A DNA stretch of 64,000 bases, taken from the NCBI RefSeq assembly GCF_947179165.1, contig NC_077240.1, positions 60,671,501 to 60,735,500 of the forward strand. Reading direction: 5' to 3'. Made by a program: the position numbers and the translations under genes. The notes under the pieces are model-generated. The model made no database searches. It was not told the DNA's origin and was given only the letters and a program-made list of their open reading frames with translations. Shown here in pieces: positions 1 to 12,118 of this stretch. Source of the DNA: Solanum dulcamara. Its lineage: Eukaryota > Streptophyta > Magnoliopsida > Solanales > Solanaceae. Numbering within the stretch: the stretch's first letter is position 1; each line of letters begins with the position of its first letter.

Positions 1-3000
1 CTAGAATCATAGGCCTCGCGAAGAATCGACTGAATAAAGTCTCCAACTCTAGGAACACAAAGGAGACCATCAAACCATAGTACCACATCTGAATCTATTG
101 AAGCATGTCCACCCTTGCCTCACAACACCAACTCTCAAAGCTCTACCAATGCTCCATCTTCAAACTGCCGGCTACGAATTTAATCCAATAGACATCACCG
201 AGCTCCTACAAAAGTTAAAATTAGTCCAGAATTTGAGATATCCAAAATGACCATCATATTAGCCAAAGAATGGATGTCCAAGGCTTGGGGTCTCTCCACA
301 GCAGACAAGTAAGCTAAACTACCCATACTCCCCACCTTTTGTCTTAAGGCATCTGCTACTATATTTGCCTTACCCAGATAGTAAAGGATAGAGACGTCAT
401 AATCTGCTAATAGTTTATTTCAGCGCCGCTGTCTAGAATTAAGGTCCCTCTAACTCATAATGTACTGTAGTCTGCGATGATCTGTATATATCTCACAATA
501 GACCCCATATAAGTAGTGCCTATACATTTTGAGCATGAAAACTATCACCGATAATTCCAAGTCATGAATGGGGTAGTTGGGCTCGTATGCTCTCAACTGT
601 CTGGAAGCATGAGAAATAACTCAGCCCCACTACATTAGAACACACCCAAGACCAACACTAGAAGCATCACAATGTACTAAAACGATCTCTTCCTCAATTG
701 GAAGAGTCAAAACTGAAGTTGTGGTAAGCAACTCCTTGAGCTTTCGAAAGCTTGCCTCACACTCCTAGAACTCTAAAAAAGGAACATCATGATAGGTCAA
801 ACAGGTCAATGGGGTTGAAATGGTGGAGAAACCCTCGATGAAGCCCATGTAATAACCAGCCAGCTAATCCAATGAAGCTCTGAATATCTATAATAGATGT
901 GGATCTAGCCCAACCGCGAATATCCTCAATCTTTACCAAATCTACCATGATACCTTCCTTGGACACCACATGTCCCAGAAATGCCAAATACTCCAACCAA
1001 AACTTGCATCTTGTGAATTTAGAATAAAGTTGCTAATCTCTGAAAGTCTGGAGCACAATGCTCAAATGTTGTGTGTTCTCCTATCTATTTTGCGAGTATA
1101 CTAGTATATCATCGATGAATACAATTATGAAGGTGTTAAGATAAGGCCTGAATACTCAAGTCATAAGGTCCATATAAGTTGTAGGGGAATTCATAAGCCC
1201 AAAAGACATTACAAGGAAGTCATAATAGATGTGATGAGTCTAAAAAGTACTCATAGGAATGTTGGCAGCTCTAATCCATAATTGGTGGTAGCCAAACCTC
1301 AATTCAATCTTAGAAAACATGGTGGAACCCTGCAGCTAGTAAAATAGATCATCGATATGAGGCATGGGGTAACAGTTTTTCACCGTCACCTTGATCAGCT
1401 ACCTGTAATCAACAAACATCCACATAGTCCCATAGTTTTTCTTAACGAAAAGGATGGGTGAGCCCCATGGAGATACACTCGGATGAATAAATCCCTTACC
1501 TAGGAGATCCTTGAGCTGCACAAAGAGCTCTTTGAGCTCTATAGGGGCCATACAGTATGGTGGTATAAGAATAGGCTTAATACCTAGCTCCAAATCTATA
1601 GTAAAGTAAATATCCCTCTTAGGGGTAGGCTAGGTAGGTTAGCAAGAAAGACATTAATAAACACCCAAACCACAATAATAGAATAAAAAAAAATGGCCTC
1701 GCTAGATAAATCACAGACGTATGCTAAGTATGCCAAAACACCCAGATGCAACTAGCAACCGAGCCCTCATAAAAGATATAATCCGTGTCAGTGAGCATCT
1801 ATAAGTACCCTGCCATAAGACCGAGGGAATGCCTGGCATGGCTAATGTAACAATCTTAGCATAATAGTCCAAAATCGCATTGTGAGGGGATAGACAATCC
1901 ATGCCCAAAATAACATCGAAATCCAGTATACCAAGTACAATAAGATCTTCTCAGATCTCATCCCCCTAAATAGTCATAACACACGATCTACAAACCTGAT
2001 CCACTACTAAAGAATCCCCTACTGGGGTCATAACATGCAATGACACCTCAAGTGACTTATAAATAATAATAGACAAGGAGAGAAATATATAGACACATAA
2101 GAATATGTGGAAACTAGATCAAATAAAGCTGAAGTAGTATGCTGATAAATAAGAATAGTACTAGTGATGACATCATCTGATGAATCAGCCTCTGCCCTCA
2201 CCAGAGCAATATAAAAATAGCCCTGTCAGCCTCCCCAACGTCCACCTGCTCTGCCACTACACCTATATCCATGAATAATCAGTTGGCCATCGCTGCGACC
2301 TTAACCTCGATCTCCACCTCCGAGTGTAGGTGGTACTGCTTCTAATAGTCTAGCCTGACTGGGGCAATCTCTAGCCCAGTTCTCCAGTGAGACGCAATCA
2401 AAATAACTTTAAGTTGAGCAGCCTCTGATAACTCGTCCGTGATAGGAAAGAAGTGGACTCAATCCCCTCGAGCTTTGCCCTATAGTGGAACCCTGCGAAT
2501 AGGGTTAACTAACCTCAGCTACTGGCAAGGCGACCTGAACTTATCGGCTAGACTTACCCTGCTGGTACCTATGATGCTGGAACCGCTGGCAAGGCCTATC
2601 ATAACTATTATGGCCACTAGACTGGGACCCACTATAGCTTCCCTGATGCCTGGGTACCTTATCGTTTCCCCCTTGGGCCTGGCGATGAATAATCTCTATG
2701 GTGCAGGCATGATCTACCACATCCAAAATAGAGTGACCCACAAAAACTAAGTGCTCAGTCACCAACCTCAGGTAGGGCCTCAATCTATGCGTAAAACATC
2801 GTACCCACTCCTCCATAGTGGATAGAATCATAGTAGCATGCCGGGATAACTGGTGGAATCTGGCCTCATACTCAGTGACCCTAAACTAATGCTATAATAG
2901 AGTAAAATGATCTCAGAGTCGGTCCCTGATTCTCTTGGAGATATATCAAGATAAAAAGGCTGGTCTCTAAGCCTTCCTGACCCTGGTGGGTCATCTCCAC

Positions 3001-3120
3001 CGGTGATACTGTATGTACGAACCATCCCTGCAAAAGAGTAGAACAAATGAGTTCTTAGGAAACCAATAAAACACAAAACTACATGAAATGATACAATCAT
3101 AGAGAATGTTCCTAATGACA
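1..3120 (-). pseudogene. Decayed Ty3/Gypsy gag-pol, element A
   Basis: Reading down the minus strand, the gypsy order is seen: gag (about 3120-2230), protease (about 1910-1640), reverse transcriptase (about 1640-780), then RNase H (about 700-300) and the start of integrase at the window edge. The gag knuckle near 2380-2440 reads CFDC...WARDC with the histidine replaced by asparagine. Protease retains GMDCLSPHNA (family GMDWLSP). RT retains PILIPPYCMAP and FVKKNYGTMWM, the catalytic FIDDILVY near 1100, and FLGHVVSKEGI. RNase H retains YTDHRRLQYIMS and LGKANIVADA. Stops and frameshifts break every domain, so no product is expected. The primer site and 5' LTR lie just upstream at higher coordinates. 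The family call is firm; finer lineage is not. Confidence 0.88.
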
Positions 3121-3219
3121 TCTTGTAGTCTCTTGAAGATAGGTTATAAATGTCTCCGCATCCATATGTGGGACTCTACTAGATGTTAGATCTGTACAAG
3201 TGATACTAACTAACCTAGG

Positions 3220-3231
3220 GCTCTAATACCA
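3220..3231 (-). other. Primer-binding site of element A (initiator-Met tRNA type)
   Basis: The minus strand reads TGGTATTAGAGC, one mismatch from the TGGTATCAGAGC complement of plant initiator methionine tRNA used by most plant gypsy elements. It lies three bases inside the LTR end at 3235, the expected place for priming first-strand synthesis. This fixes the orientation of element A. Confidence 0.82.
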
Positions 3232-3234
3232 TAT

Positions 3235-6200
3235 TGTTAGGACCTGATTTCTCAGGTCATGATGTCACCTACTATAACCCACAAGTAGGTAAGTCAACCC
3301 ATAAACCAAAAATGATAATTAATGGGTTTTGCGGCAAAAACTAATAAAGAATGGAAACTTCTAAAATAAAGAGAATATATAGGCAGAAGTAAAACCAAAA
3401 CATGATATATACAACTAAACATCCCTCCCAGAACTTGTAGGTCATAAGTACAGAGCTGCTATAACATACATGATGAGTAAAAGTTACAAAAGTGGATCAA
3501 AACTATATACAATAGCTGGCTAGTCTCAAAAAGGTAAAAGACGAGCCATCCATACTGAAGGAGAAAAAAATGATCCCAAAATGTCAAGTGCTCACCTTTG
3601 TCTCTGAAGCTGACTGTAATGGGATTGATCTATCCACGATGGTAGCTGGTGCTCATTCCTGCATTACAAAAGTAAATGCAGAGTATAGTATGAGTACCAA
3701 GACAAAAGGTGCTTAGTAGGCATCATAGGCCGACTGAGCAGGAAAGTTAAAAATAATATGAACAAGAGGAATAAGCCTAAATAGGAGTCATAATAAGCAT
3801 CTAAAGTAGAGAAGGTACCCGCTAAGAGAACTATAATTAACTATACCACACTAGGCCCCTAAAAGCACAGTTGGGACACTAGTACGCAAGTCTAAATGAA
3901 AAAAACCCAGATTAACCCCTATAAGCATGTCAGGTACATAGAATAGCTACAACTACTAAGTCTAAGAACCAAGAATCTGCGATGCCAAGAACTGAAGAAC
4001 CACATCATTTCCAAACAAAGAATCTCCAAGAATTGAAGAACCAGGAATGATCTAAGAGTCGAGGAATGGATTGGACCCAGATGCTCGCTCGAATATTCAA
4101 TATGGCCAAGGCCGAGATTGGGAACCCAGATGCTCTACATAATACATTTGTACGGCTGAGGCTGGGGCTGGGTATCCGGATGCTCACCGTAATATATCGA
4201 TACGGCAGAGGTCAGGGATGGGTACCTGGATGCTCCCCGATGGACTTTTAGAATGGGGTCCTAGACTGGGTACCTAGAGGCTCACAAATAATTTACCGAT
4301 AGTTCCTAATATTATTCTTTCCAACAAGATGCTAACAGTTCTGCAAATCTCCTCCCCAATGAATCAACCGATAAATTGCAAAATCTTGAACCGGATCTGA
4401 ATAAGAACGATTACAAGGTCTAGTATCTCCGGTGTATCTCGAAATTTACAATTATGCAGAGTTATGGATAAGGTTATTCATACGAGCAAGGTTACGACCT
4501 AGCTAAGGCCAAACTACCAGGCACTATCCTGCTACACCATTCTAAAATAATCTAAGCTCGTCGTAGCGACGCCGGGGCATCTATAGCAAGTTCATAACCT
4601 ATGCTAAGGCCAACATGCTCCGCAATATCAACAACATAATCATACAACTCCGATTACCATACTAACAAATAACAGAAGGATCAAATGCTTCTAATTACCC
4701 AAAAAAACCAATGAAAGCCTAAAACTTGATATATAATACCTAAGATATAAAAATAAGCTACCCAACCCAAATTGCATCTATCTTAACATGATTTCACACA
4801 TTCCTGCTCAATCTAAAGAAGGGAAAGTCGTAGGCTTAACTTGTGTGCTCCAAATTATTGCGTCGGAGCCTTTCCCTTCTGAACGGCCTCTGAACGCTGC
4901 CAAGCTATCAAAAAGCAGAATCACAATGTCGTTACAGTCGTTTAGACACTAATTTTAAAATTTTAAACACGGACCAATTTCGAGGTCTAGAATGGTAAAT
5001 ATGGGACCCACATCTGGAATAATGGAATCGACTCGAAAAACTAGTCCAAAACAACATTCCAACCTCAATGATCAAATTACCACATAATCCGGGGTTGGAA
5101 AACATCACAAGATGATCATCCAACAAAATTCTCATAATTCGGGCTAAAAGGTGAATATAGAAGCATCTTTGATCAGTGATATCTCAAAAATGAAACTCTC
5201 CCGTTCAACCACAAAGATCCTTTCGAAAAACCCCACAACTTAGCCTAAAAAATTACTAAAAACAGAAGTAAAATGGGCAAGATACAATCCTCCAAAATTC
5301 AACATAATGACCTCTCAAAAATGACTAAACAAAGCAAAAAAAAGAAATTTAACTCACACATATGTCCTAAACAAATGTTTCGAGCTCACCAATGGATTTC
5401 CCACGCAATTTCCTTGAATTTTGACCTTTGGATCACCCAATTCAGTTAAGAAATAAAGGAGAAATCAAGGCTTGAAGTTAAGAAAATAATGCTGAGTTTC
5501 GTCCTGGGTATTTTATTAAAATACCAAGTTTGGCCTCCGCGAACCCGGCCTAAGTGGCCACGAATGCAGAGTTTAGGGATGTTGGCCTTCGTGAATGCGG
5601 CCAGTGGCCCGCGGATATGGTGGTAAAATAGTGTCCACTCCACAAAAGTGGCCAAAGCCCCATAAATATGGAGGTCAATTTCTTGGACCTCCGTGAATGC
5701 AACCAATGCCCAGCGATCGCGGAGAACAAATTTGGATGCACCAGATATCAGCTGAAAAGTTGATTTTCACCAAATTCAAATACTCCGATGGGGTGCTCAA
5801 AATTTTTTTAGAATCCCATGCATGCAAACAAGATATGCTAACATACCAAATTTGATGTTCTAGACTCAATGGCGCAGTTAAAATTTTCATAGGAGGTTGA
5901 TACGACTGAAAGTGGGTTCCACACCCAAGGGTTGTTTTGAGCCAAATTCCAAAACAAGGCTTTGAATTAGACTGAAAGCCTTATGACGCGAACGAAGGAT
6001 TGTTCTAGACCAAAATCGACATTTTGGAGCTAACCGGGCTGTTAGAATTTCCATCTGAGCACGTTTTTCAAAAATATTGACCAAAGTCAATATAGGCCAA
6101 ATTTTAAAGGCAAAAGTGCCAAATGGCCCCAAATGGCTACTAGCATAATTTTGCCATTCCAGAGCAGATGAAATCGTCATAATTCTTTTCTAAGTTTGTT

Positions 6201-6400
6201 ATCCTAAAGTTATGATCGAAGTCAACTTTTTAAGTTATAAAGGCTCCAAAATAGGGAAAGGGGTTTAAAACCCAAACAAACCACTAGGAAACCGAGCAAC
6301 CGGCGCCAACAGGTCATAAATGACCTAGGATCACTTTAGGAATGCTCTAAAAGATAAAATAGAAGTTGTTTAGGAAAATGACCGGGAGGTTCATTATACA
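3235..6400 (-). mobile_element. 5' LTR of gypsy element A (3.17 kb)
   Basis: On the minus strand it begins TGTATAATGAACC at 6400 and ends CCTAACA at 3235, next to the primer site. Much of it is repeated, diverged, in 6401-8764, and part in 49981-50638; all three start with a TGT..ATGA.CC type end. No coding capacity was seen. Short open frames inside it, such as 4066-4251, have no recognisable homology. The 3' partner LTR would lie left of the window. Confidence 0.8.
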
Positions 6401-8764
6401 CGCGAATGAGAAAAGTATCAACCGGGAAAGACTACAACTAACTACACCCAACTGGCCCACATAAGTCCAATCGAGACACTCGTCTGCTATTTAAAATAAA
6501 AACCCAGATGAAACCCTATGATCTCACTAAGTACACAAAGAGATAATACTACAAGGACTAGGAACCAATGAACCTGAACCTCCGAGAACCAAAGAACCAC
6601 ACCCAACCTAGAACCATAAGTGATAGAAATACCGATGTTGGACCTAGAATTCGAAAGTTTGTCAGAATTATCATTACGGTCGAGGCCGGAACCAAAATAC
6701 AGATACTTGACATGAGAAACAAGTCGATCGAGGCCGGGCCTTTACCCAGATACTTTTTGATGGGATCCTTAAATTAGAGATGGGAACTCAATTTCGTATA
6801 CTAACAGGAAATATAATCAAAGGTGTCGAAGATTCCCCTTTTAAGCATTATTCTAATAGACAACATGGACAACCATCCATAATGAAATCAGCCAACACAA
6901 CCATCTAAGCCTCGTAAAAAATTGATCTTGATCCAAAAAAGGAGTCTAACATCACTAACATATCTCATAAGTCACGTTACTTGAGAAATTATGGAAAATA
7001 GTCGTACAAGAGCAAGCTTACTTCTTAGCTAAAGCCCAACTATCAGACTCTAGTCTGCTATACCATTCTACAAGGAGCTAAGCCAGCCAAAATGATGTCG
7101 TCCATCAAAGGCAAGTTTTAATCATCCTAAACTAATGCTAACAAGCTCCAAGTAATTAATAAAAAAGAATTTAATAACAAGCGAAGCATAGATAAATAAC
7201 AAAATGATGTCGGGCATCTAAGGCAAGTTTTAATCATCCTAAACAAATACCAACACACTCCAGCTAATTAATAAGCGGGAATTCAATAACAAGCGAAGCA
7301 TAGATAAATAACAATAAAGGAATACGCGAAGTGAGAAGCCATAGCCTACCTGTAAGCCTAACGTGCGTGTTCCAACTCACAATGCTGGAGCATTCCCTTA
7401 CCGTATGACCTCTCATCGCTTCCACATTGTAAAAAAGAGATTCACAATGTTAACACAATTGTTTTTGCACTAAAATCACAAGAAATGGAGACGAACTAAT
7501 TTGACAGTCAAAAAATGGGAATATGGGACCCGTTTTGGTATTTTCGAAATTAACTCTGTGAAAAGGTCCTAAATACTACCCCAAGCTTGTGCTAAAAATG
7601 GAACACACTTTTAGGGCTCGAATCAGCCCAAACAACAACATACATAGAATTCCCAATTTAAAGCTTGAATTAGAGCAGGGACAGTAGATGTTTCATTAAT
7701 TTTACCTCAAACAAAGAGTCTATAGCTAATTCCGACAACACCACGATGTTCTTCTAAAAAATCCCCACAATCTAGCCTATTGAATAGCTTAATTCGAAGC
7801 TAAAAAGGGAGAGAAAACTGACTTTGAAACTTCTATCTCAAATTGATCGCTTCTAATATATATAAAAGAGACCTGGCATATTTAACCTCTACAAATATGG
7901 CTACCGTAGCCTGCAAATGCGGAGAAGGGGAAGTCAATCCTCTGCCAACTCAGGGACTTTCCCAAGAACTCAGAAACGATCCCATAGACCTCCGTGATTA
8001 CGGAAACCAAAGTGTTTTCTCTACTTGAATGAGGCTAAGGGGACAGCGAATGCGAAGGGTAAAATACCCTTTCATTAGCAAGGTGTTGCATTAGCAATTT
8101 TGGCAAAGTTCAATTCTCTGACGGGATGCTTGGGATCGATTAGAATCCCGTGCGTACAAATGAACTATGCTACCCCATAAAATTTGACATTCCAGATATA
8201 ATGGCGCATTCAAAATTTTCATACAAGGTCATTTTAATGAAAAGTGGGTCCCACACCCAAATACTATTTTTATTCATTTGTCACAACGTTCCTCAAGATT
8301 AGATAAAAAGCCTCGGAAAGCAAATGAAGGGTTTATCTAGTTCAAAGTCAACATTCCAAAAGTAATCAAGCTAATGGAATTTTTGACCAAGCATGTTTTC
8401 CAAGAATGTTGACCAAAGTCAACCTTAGGCCAAATTTTAAAGGCTCAAGCGCCAAATGGCCCCAAACACATACTAATTGCCTCGATACTCATACCAGCTA
8501 TGCTATAGCCTAGTTTTACAATTCTAGAGCTAATTGAACTATCAGAATTCCGTTCTAAGTTTATTTACCTGGTGTTGTGTCCAAATTCAACTTTTCAAAT
8601 TTTAAAAGCTCCAAAACATGAAAACAGACCTAAAACCCAAACGAACAATAAGGTAACCGAGCTATCGGTGTTGGTAGGCCATAAATGACCTAGGGGCGCT
8701 ATAGGAAGGCTCTAAATAAAGAGAAGGAAACAATATAAGGAAAGTGACCTGGAGGGTCATTACA
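6401..8764 (-). mobile_element. Older, truncated LTR of the element A family
   Basis: The minus strand starts TGTAATGACCC at 8764 and is collinear with LTR A1. For example 8105-8270 matches 5735-5930, including the shared AAAGTGGGT.CCACACCCAA block, and 6421-6530 matches about 3840-3930. It lacks roughly the last 600 bp of the LTR. The simplest reading is that element A inserted here, at 6400/6401, into the LTR of an earlier relative. The other piece and a target duplication would lie left of the window. Confidence 0.72.
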
Positions 8765-10260
8765 ACATCCACTATTAAAAGAACTTTTATCCATGAATGT
8801 AAGGACAAGGTCATACCTGAGGGCTCAAATAAGCTGGGAAACTGCTCCCACATCTCCTGCTTGGTCTCTTAGGTAGAATCCTTAACTGGACGATGCCTCC
8901 ACTAGACTTAACTATAGGAATTAACCTGAACGGAGCTGATGAAAATCACTGGCTAAAATAGCAACCGGCTCCTCAACAAAGGTCAGATAGCTTCCAACGA
9001 AACTGAGTCATACTGAAGCACATGGGTCTTATATGGAATGTACCGACACAACATCGAAACATGGAAAACTGGTGGATAGCTGATAGTGCTAGAGGTAGGG
9101 TAAACTCATAGGCAACCTCACCAACTCTCCTTAAAATGTCAAAGGACCCGGTATAGTGGGGAATAAGCCTACCCCACCTACTAAATCCCATCACTCCCTT
9201 CAAGGGAGATACCCACAAGAATAACAGATCACAAACATCAAAACATAAAAGATGGCACCTACGATCAGCATAACTCTGTTGCCTGCTCTAAGTTATTCTC
9301 AGTCTATCCAGAATAAATCATACTCTAGATAGAGCCTCCTGAAATAAATCTTTTTTATATGACCTAGGATCTAAAGACTCAAATCAACCAACTAGAGAGT
9401 GAAAACGCTTAACATATAAGGCCTCGAATGGTGCCATTTGGATTCTCGAGTGGTATTTATTGTTGTATGCAAACTCTACCAAAGGCAACAACTGGTCCTA
9501 CTAACATCTAAAATCTAATACACAGGCTTACAACATATCCTATGAAACCTTAATAGTGTGCTTTAACTGGCTATCGTTCTGTGGGTGGAAAGAATTACTG
9601 AGATCAACCCAACTGCTCAACTCTCTCTGAAAATCCCTCCAGCAGCTAGAAGTAAATTAAGACCCCCGATCTAATATAATAGACACTGGCACCCCATAAA
9701 GATAGACTACCTCCTGATTTTAAACACGAGCTAACCACTTTGCATTGAATGAAGTATGAATGGGAAGGAAGTGTGCTAATTTGATCAATCGATCCAGCAT
9801 AACCCTAATTCTGTCAACACCTTTAGAAGTCTGAGGCAAACAAATAACGAAGTCCATGGTAATATGCTCCCACTTCCACTCCCATACCTCTCCATTACTA
9901 GTGATGCCTCAAATCATAATACATCTTACTTGTGACTGGATGGATGGAGTATATGGAATCATGGGTCTCGCTAAGTATCAACTAAATCAAACCTCCTACC
10001 CTGGGAATGCATAGATGACAGTCAAACTACAACACCCCATCTGAATCAATATAATCATGGCCAACCTCACCCTGTAATACCCGATCTCTAAGCTCTATCA
10101 ATGACTCATCCTAGAACTGTCAGGCACGGATCTGATAAATAGAGAAGACTAAGCCCCCACAAAGGAAAATATTCAACTAGAGTCTGAAATATCCAATCTT
10201 ACCATCTTGTTAACTAAGGAATGGATATCTAAAGCTAAGGGTCGCTCAAACTCAAGTTCC
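8765..10260 (-). pseudogene. Gypsy integrase remnant attached to LTR 6401-8764
   Basis: The minus strand encodes a decayed integrase. The C-terminal segment at 9218-8973 reads VSPLKGVMGFSRWGRL and DILRRVGEVAYEF, matching the family's VSPMKGVMRFGKKGKL and FEILRRVGEVAYEL. Upstream, 9400-10200 carries core and zinc-binding region homology with many stops. The 10000-10250 part is homologous to the first 290 bases of the window, so this is the same family as element A. It ends just before the LTR start at 8764, so that LTR is its 3' LTR. Confidence 0.75.
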
Positions 10261-10269
10261 CTTCTCATT

Positions 10270-11049
10270 ACATCCGAATAGGACTTTTTTCAACTTAGAA
10301 TGGTCGTCAATCTTTCTTGAATGAGCGCAACTTTTTCCATAGCCTCATATACCAACTAGGGACCTACTAATGAAACTTCATAAACTTCAAACCACCTAAT
10401 GGAAGAACTTCATATGCTGCCATACAAGGCTTCAAATAGATCCATTTGAATGCTAGAATGGTAACTATTATTATAGGAAAACTCAATCAGTGAATTATGA
10501 GCTATAGACAACATCATTTCTCTTAATCCATCAATATTGGGGACACACAAATGGCCTTTATATCTCAAAACACCCTTTTCCCCTTGGGAGAAAGCCTCAA
10601 TGGCTTTTTCGACAACCACTTTCTTCAACTCAACCAAGGTAGGATCACTATCTTATTTTTCCTTAACATTTACCACAAGGGATGATTCAAAACCATTTTG
10701 AACAACAACACCACCATCCTCTTCATCTACCAAGAGAATATATAAATAAGTTGTATATGAACATCACAAACCAACTCTTTCTTACCATTTCAATATGGGT
10801 AATACTATCAATGGACAACATACTAAGGGCATTGGAAACCACATTTGCCTTACTTGGATGGTAAAACACACTCATATCACAGTCTTTTAATAATTCAAGC
10901 CACCTCATTTGCCAAAGATTCAAGTCTGTTTGGTTGAACACATATTGCAAGATTTTATGATTAGTTAATACATCAAAATTTACACCATTAGGGTAGTGCC
11001 TCAAAATATTCAAGGAAAAACAATCGCCATTCATTCCAAGTCTTGGGTC
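10270..11049 (-). pseudogene. Gypsy RNase H and integrase remnant, element C (downstream half)
   Basis: The minus strand from 11049 encodes the RNase H end: NILRHYPNGVNFDVLTNHK, LQYVFNQTDLNLWQMRW, and HPSKANVVSNALSMLS. At 10637-10410 an integrase fragment reads GVLRYKGHLCVPNIDGL and then jumps to IEFSYNNSYHSSIQMDLFEA. The whole integrase catalytic core has therefore been deleted in frame. Residual integrase C-terminus (EKVALIQERL) follows to about 10290. The upstream half is at 21475-22340, split off by LTR X1. Confidence 0.8.
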
Positions 11050-11054
11050 GGGTA
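11050..11054. repeat. Left target-site duplication of LTR X1 (GGGTA)
   Basis: GGGTA directly precedes the LTR end TGTCACGACCC and is repeated at 21470-21474 directly after the other end, GGGTGTAACA. Taking out the insert restores the gypsy reading LERNYP followed by TQDLE across the junction. Confidence 0.9.
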
Positions 11055-11630
11055 TGTCACGACCCAACCTCGTAGGCTGCGACTGGGGTCCAATCTAAAC
11101 CCCTGTATATGTGTCTATCAACTGTGGTCAAGTTGAACTGTAATTAACATAACACCATGCAACAGAACCCCATTGGGTGATAATATTTTCATAAACCAGT
11201 AGCCTCTTTCATTTGTATCACATCATGAAAGGGCACATAAGTCGACAAGACTGCCATAATATAACAACATATATAGTACATCATATAGACCCAGCTGAAC
11301 CAAACTGACATACACAACCCACATATATATGTCTGCAGACATCTAAGAATATTAATGACAACATATGGCGGGACAAAGCCCCCGTCTTACCCCTGAATAA
11401 ACAAAACAATTTTATACATCAGTGGTTAGTACCAAAAACTAGGCTTCGATACAATAGATCCTCTTCCAGCTGAGCTGAGTGGAATCTTAAGATGATGGAC
11501 ACCCCAAACCTGTATTTGTACCTGCGGGCATGAAATGCAACCCCTCCGAGAAAAGAGGGGTCAGTATGACATATGTGCTGAGTATGTAAAATATAACATA
11601 ATACGAATAGAGGCATATCTTTTTTTTTTA

Positions 11631-11910
11631 TGGGAACAGACCCTACACGAGGCTCCCACCTCTCGTGCACAGTCAGGGGTTGAGCATCACCCCCAAGCCT
11701 TAACATAAAATAAAACAGAAAAATACAAGGAGGGGGACATAAACCTTACCTCCGATCCTATGTTGGTTCATAAGTCAGCTAACCTATTAAGGTCGGCTAA
11801 CTCATCCCCGTAGCAAAAGGAGCTATCTATAACTAGAAAGTAGTAAACCTATGAGAGGACTCCTCCCGATACAAGTCGACTAAGAAAGCATAAATGAGGG
11901 AGACTCTCCC
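11631..11910 (-). other. LINE 1 3' terminus: conserved end plus extra tail
   Basis: 11730-11910 matches the end of LINE 2 (40005-40185): GGGAGAGTCTCCC, TCCTCTCATAGG, GTCGGCTGACTTA-like text, and GGAGGTAAGGTTTATG. LINE 2 then goes straight to poly(A). LINE 1 has about 95 more bases (11631-11725) reading, on minus, GCTTGGGGGTGATGCTCAAC, then GTGCACGAGAGGTGGGAGCC and GGGTCTGTTCCCA before its A-run. That extra piece resembles a SINE or other non-LTR 3' end, but I could not identify it. Confidence 0.7.
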
Positions 11911-12118
11911 CTTCCATGAGAAGACAAGAAAGTAACCTACACTAGTCCTATTCAACTATGCTACGTACCATACATAGCTAAATTGAGGAAGAACAAGTAT
12001 ATGAACCTTCTATCTCGTATGGGGTAAAAAAGCTCTTTTCATCTTTGCCCTTTTTCATCTTGTCATACCAAGTAAGTCCAAGGGAAGTATGCAACAACAT
12101 CACAATCATGATTATCAG

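Noticed and set aside
3220..3231. Possible tRNA gene fragment
   Set aside because: It is a 12-base primer-binding site next to an LTR, with no cloverleaf around it.
6568..6777. 69-codon open frame
   Set aside because: It lies within LTR A2 and shows no known family.
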